Source: Cynocephalus volans (Eukaryota; Chordata; Mammalia; Dermoptera; Cynocephalidae). From it: a DNA stretch of 64,000 bases. Below, piece by piece: positions 62,072 through 64,000 of the stretch. The position numbers were made by a program, and so were the translations under genes. The notes beneath the pieces are model-generated. The model saw nothing but the letters and a program-made list of their open reading frames with translations, was not told the DNA's origin and did not search any database. Numbering within the stretch: position 1 is the first letter of the stretch; each line of letters begins with the position of its first letter. Where the stretch lies: NCBI RefSeq assembly GCF_027409185.1, contig NC_084470.1, positions 38,181,001 to 38,245,000 of the forward strand, read 5' to 3'.

Positions 62072-63289
62072 ACATTGACCTTCCATGAGTCCACTTGGCG
62101 TCAGTGGCCAATCCCTCCTTCTCATTCTTGGACGCCCACTATGGCTCTGATTGGACAGAGAATTAGCTTCATGGACTTTCTTCTTCTGGTAAGAACTGTC
62201 ATCTTTTAACAAGTTTTGGCCAGTCTACAGAGACTGCATAGTAACTTGCTTTTGTGCCCTGTAGTTACCTCTTGATGACAAGGGCCAAATTTTATTTCAT
62301 TTTAATACTACATCTCCACCCCAAAATAAACATGAGATGTATGCTGTATGTATATTTATTCAATATGCATGTGCATGACTTCCCTCATAAATATTCATTG
62401 AATTCCTCCAAGTCTGCTGAATATGTATATAAAGCTGACCCTGCAAAGCATAAAAACTGGCCTTCTTTGCTCCCTCCTTCGGAGCACGCACTTTCAAGTT
62501 TTCCCCAGAGGTCACATTTCCCCAATCTACAGATTACCTTTTTCTTCTCTTTCTTGGGAAGTAAAGTTTCTCTTTTTCTTCCTCCGTGGATCTCATGCTC
62601 CTTTTTTTTGTTAAGAAAATACTAAGAGACTGGGTGGGGAAACCACGCAAGGCCTGTTTTTTCTGGTTCTTCTTGGCCTGTCTTTGCAACATTTCTTCCT
62701 CCTGGACATGGGGCAGAACCCCTCCTGAAATGAGGGTCTTATGACCTACAATTAGCTAAGGAAAGTCAGAGAATTTCCTGCCTTGTGGAGAAAAAGGAGC
62801 AGGTGAAAGGAAGTCAGGAGAAGGTCAGAGAGAATAGAATGAGCCAGGAGCTGTGAACTAAAAACAATATATGGATATCATAATTTCACAGGAATACTCC
62901 AAGGCAGACTTTACTTATTGGCTTCTGTCTCCCATGGTCAACGGCAGACTCACTGATGTTAACTCCTTTGTACATTTGGATTAAGAATGCATGAATTCCA
63001 AGTGATTTGGAAGACATCTTGGATCAGCATCAAGGTAACCCTGGGGAAGAAAGCAGGAGGTATACAGTGTAGCTTAAGGCAGGGTGCAATCCTGTTGCCC
63101 TGGCAAGAAAGAAGTCAAAGCCTGGATAGAACTAGTAACTGCAGCAGTGGCTAAAGTAAAAGGTGGAACCAAGAAGACTTTGAAATGTGCTAAAGAAGCA
63201 TCCTACTTAGGAGGTGACTTGCTCAGCCAGAGTCACTGAGGGAAATCCACCCAAGGCAATGAAAAGTCAAGCAGGACAGCCAAGGCCTC
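62072..63289. other. Intergenic stretch, unrecognised
   Basis: Continues the sequence interrupted by L1 copy D. No repeat, exon or RNA gene that I can name. Short open frames are not supported. Confidence 0.4.
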
Positions 63290-63735
63290 TATTCAAGTCA
63301 TTGCTATGGCTCCCTGTTCCTGTCATTGAAATAACCAAAGTTTTCCCCTCTTTGTCTCCCTGATTTGATCTCAGTTCTTGTTTCTCTCCCATCACTCACG
63401 TTCCACCACACTGCTCTCCTTGCTGCTGTTCTCATATGCTCTTGCCTTGGGAGGTTTGCACAGGCTCTGCCTGGAGTAAGCACCATGATGAGTGTTAGAT
63501 CCTTAGAGGTCTAACTCTTACTTTTTAATGTCTTTGTTCACATGCCACACTTGCAGAGGCTTGCCCTGACCACCCCATTAAAATTGGCACACTCTTACAC
63601 TCCTATGCTCCTTGCCTTTTCTTCTCCCCATAGCACTTCATCACCTTCCAACAGACCATACTATTTACTTTCCTATTAATTTTATTATTTATTTTTCTCT
63701 CTCCTTCTACAGAAGGCAAGCTCCACAAGGGCTGG
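63290..63735 (+). mobile_element. L2 LINE fragment
   Basis: L2-like text: tccctgatttgatctcagtt, tctcccatcactcacgttcc, tgtctttgttcacatgccac, gaggcttgccctgaccaccc, tctacagaaggcaagctcca caagggc. Confidence 0.6.
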
Positions 63736-63738
63736 CAT

Positions 63739-64000
63739 CTTTTTATTTTTTAAATTTTATTTATTTTTTAGTTTTATTTTATTTTGTCAATATACAATGT
63801 GGTTGATTATTGTGGCCATTACCAAAACCTCCCTCCCTCCTCCCTCTCACCCTCCCTCCCAACAATGTCCTTTCTGTTCACTTGTGTATCAACTTCAAGG
63901 AATTGCAATTGTTGTATCTTCTTCCTTCCACCTCCACAGGTTATTTGGGTATTTATATATTTATTTTTAGCTCCCACCAATAAGTGAGAACATGTGGTAT
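63739..64000 (-). mobile_element. L1 copy E, 3' end, runs off the window
   Basis: T/A-rich start, then tttgtcaatatacaatgtggttgattatt, a G-rich (C-rich on plus) 3' UTR, and the ORF2 end region (agctcccaccaataagtgagaacatgtggtat) at the right edge. Same family as copies A and D. Confidence 0.92.

Overview
This is placental-mammal nuclear DNA. It contains intron-split genes with GT-AG junctions, CpG islands, MIR/L2/MER-type fossils, MaLR and ERVL remnants, and several fairly young LINE-1 (L1) copies. The most telling lineage marker is a set of short SINEs derived from tRNA-Ile, present as monomers, dimers and fragments. These match my memory of the CYN SINEs of colugos (Dermoptera), so a colugo such as Galeopterus is the best guess. 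That host call is inference at roughly even odds. Window and gene order (NGLY1 minus, OXSM plus, then a gene-poor stretch) correspond to human 3p24.2.

Region 1, about 1-14,300: the 5' end of NGLY1 (cytosolic peptide:N-glycanase) on the minus strand. Coding exons 1, 2 and 3 lie at 13,683-13,819, 6,711-6,825 and 3,531-3,776, and encode the N-terminal PUB domain and part of the linker. The rest of the gene lies beyond the left edge. Its promoter is a CpG island with a G-rich minisatellite. The introns hold MaLR LTRs, a MER2 element, palindromic mariner-like MITEs and a CYN monomer.

Region 2, about 14,300-24,000: a 5.4 kb spacer, then a second CpG-rich block (19,690-20,250) that is probably the OXSM promoter and noncoding first exon. 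OXSM (mitochondrial beta-ketoacyl-ACP synthase) follows, with two coding exons (20,840-21,822 and 23,528-23,930) giving an intact 461-residue protein with the Cys-His-His triad. The genes are head to head but use separate CpG islands. Functionally they are unrelated: one acts in cytosolic glycoprotein clearance, the other in mitochondrial fatty acid synthesis.

Region 3, about 24,000-64,000: no protein-coding gene recognised. It is a mosaic of L2, MIR, hAT and ERVL remnants (including a dUTPase-like fossil near 28.7-29.1 kb), CYN dimers with clear target-site duplications (TSDs), and five L1 copies or fragments, all on the minus strand. At 37,649-40,177 lies the most unusual object: a 2.5 kb composite with an L1-type 5' end, two tandem-repeat arrays, a scrap of L1 ORF2, an L1 3' end and an apparent 3' transduction, bounded by a 15-bp TSD. 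At 46,742-46,802 is a 43-bp 5' half of a tRNA-Ile-like sequence with a 9-bp TSD and no A-tail, which looks like a tailless retropseudogene.

All family names come from memory and pattern recognition; no database was searched. Boundaries without a stated TSD or splice site are approximate.
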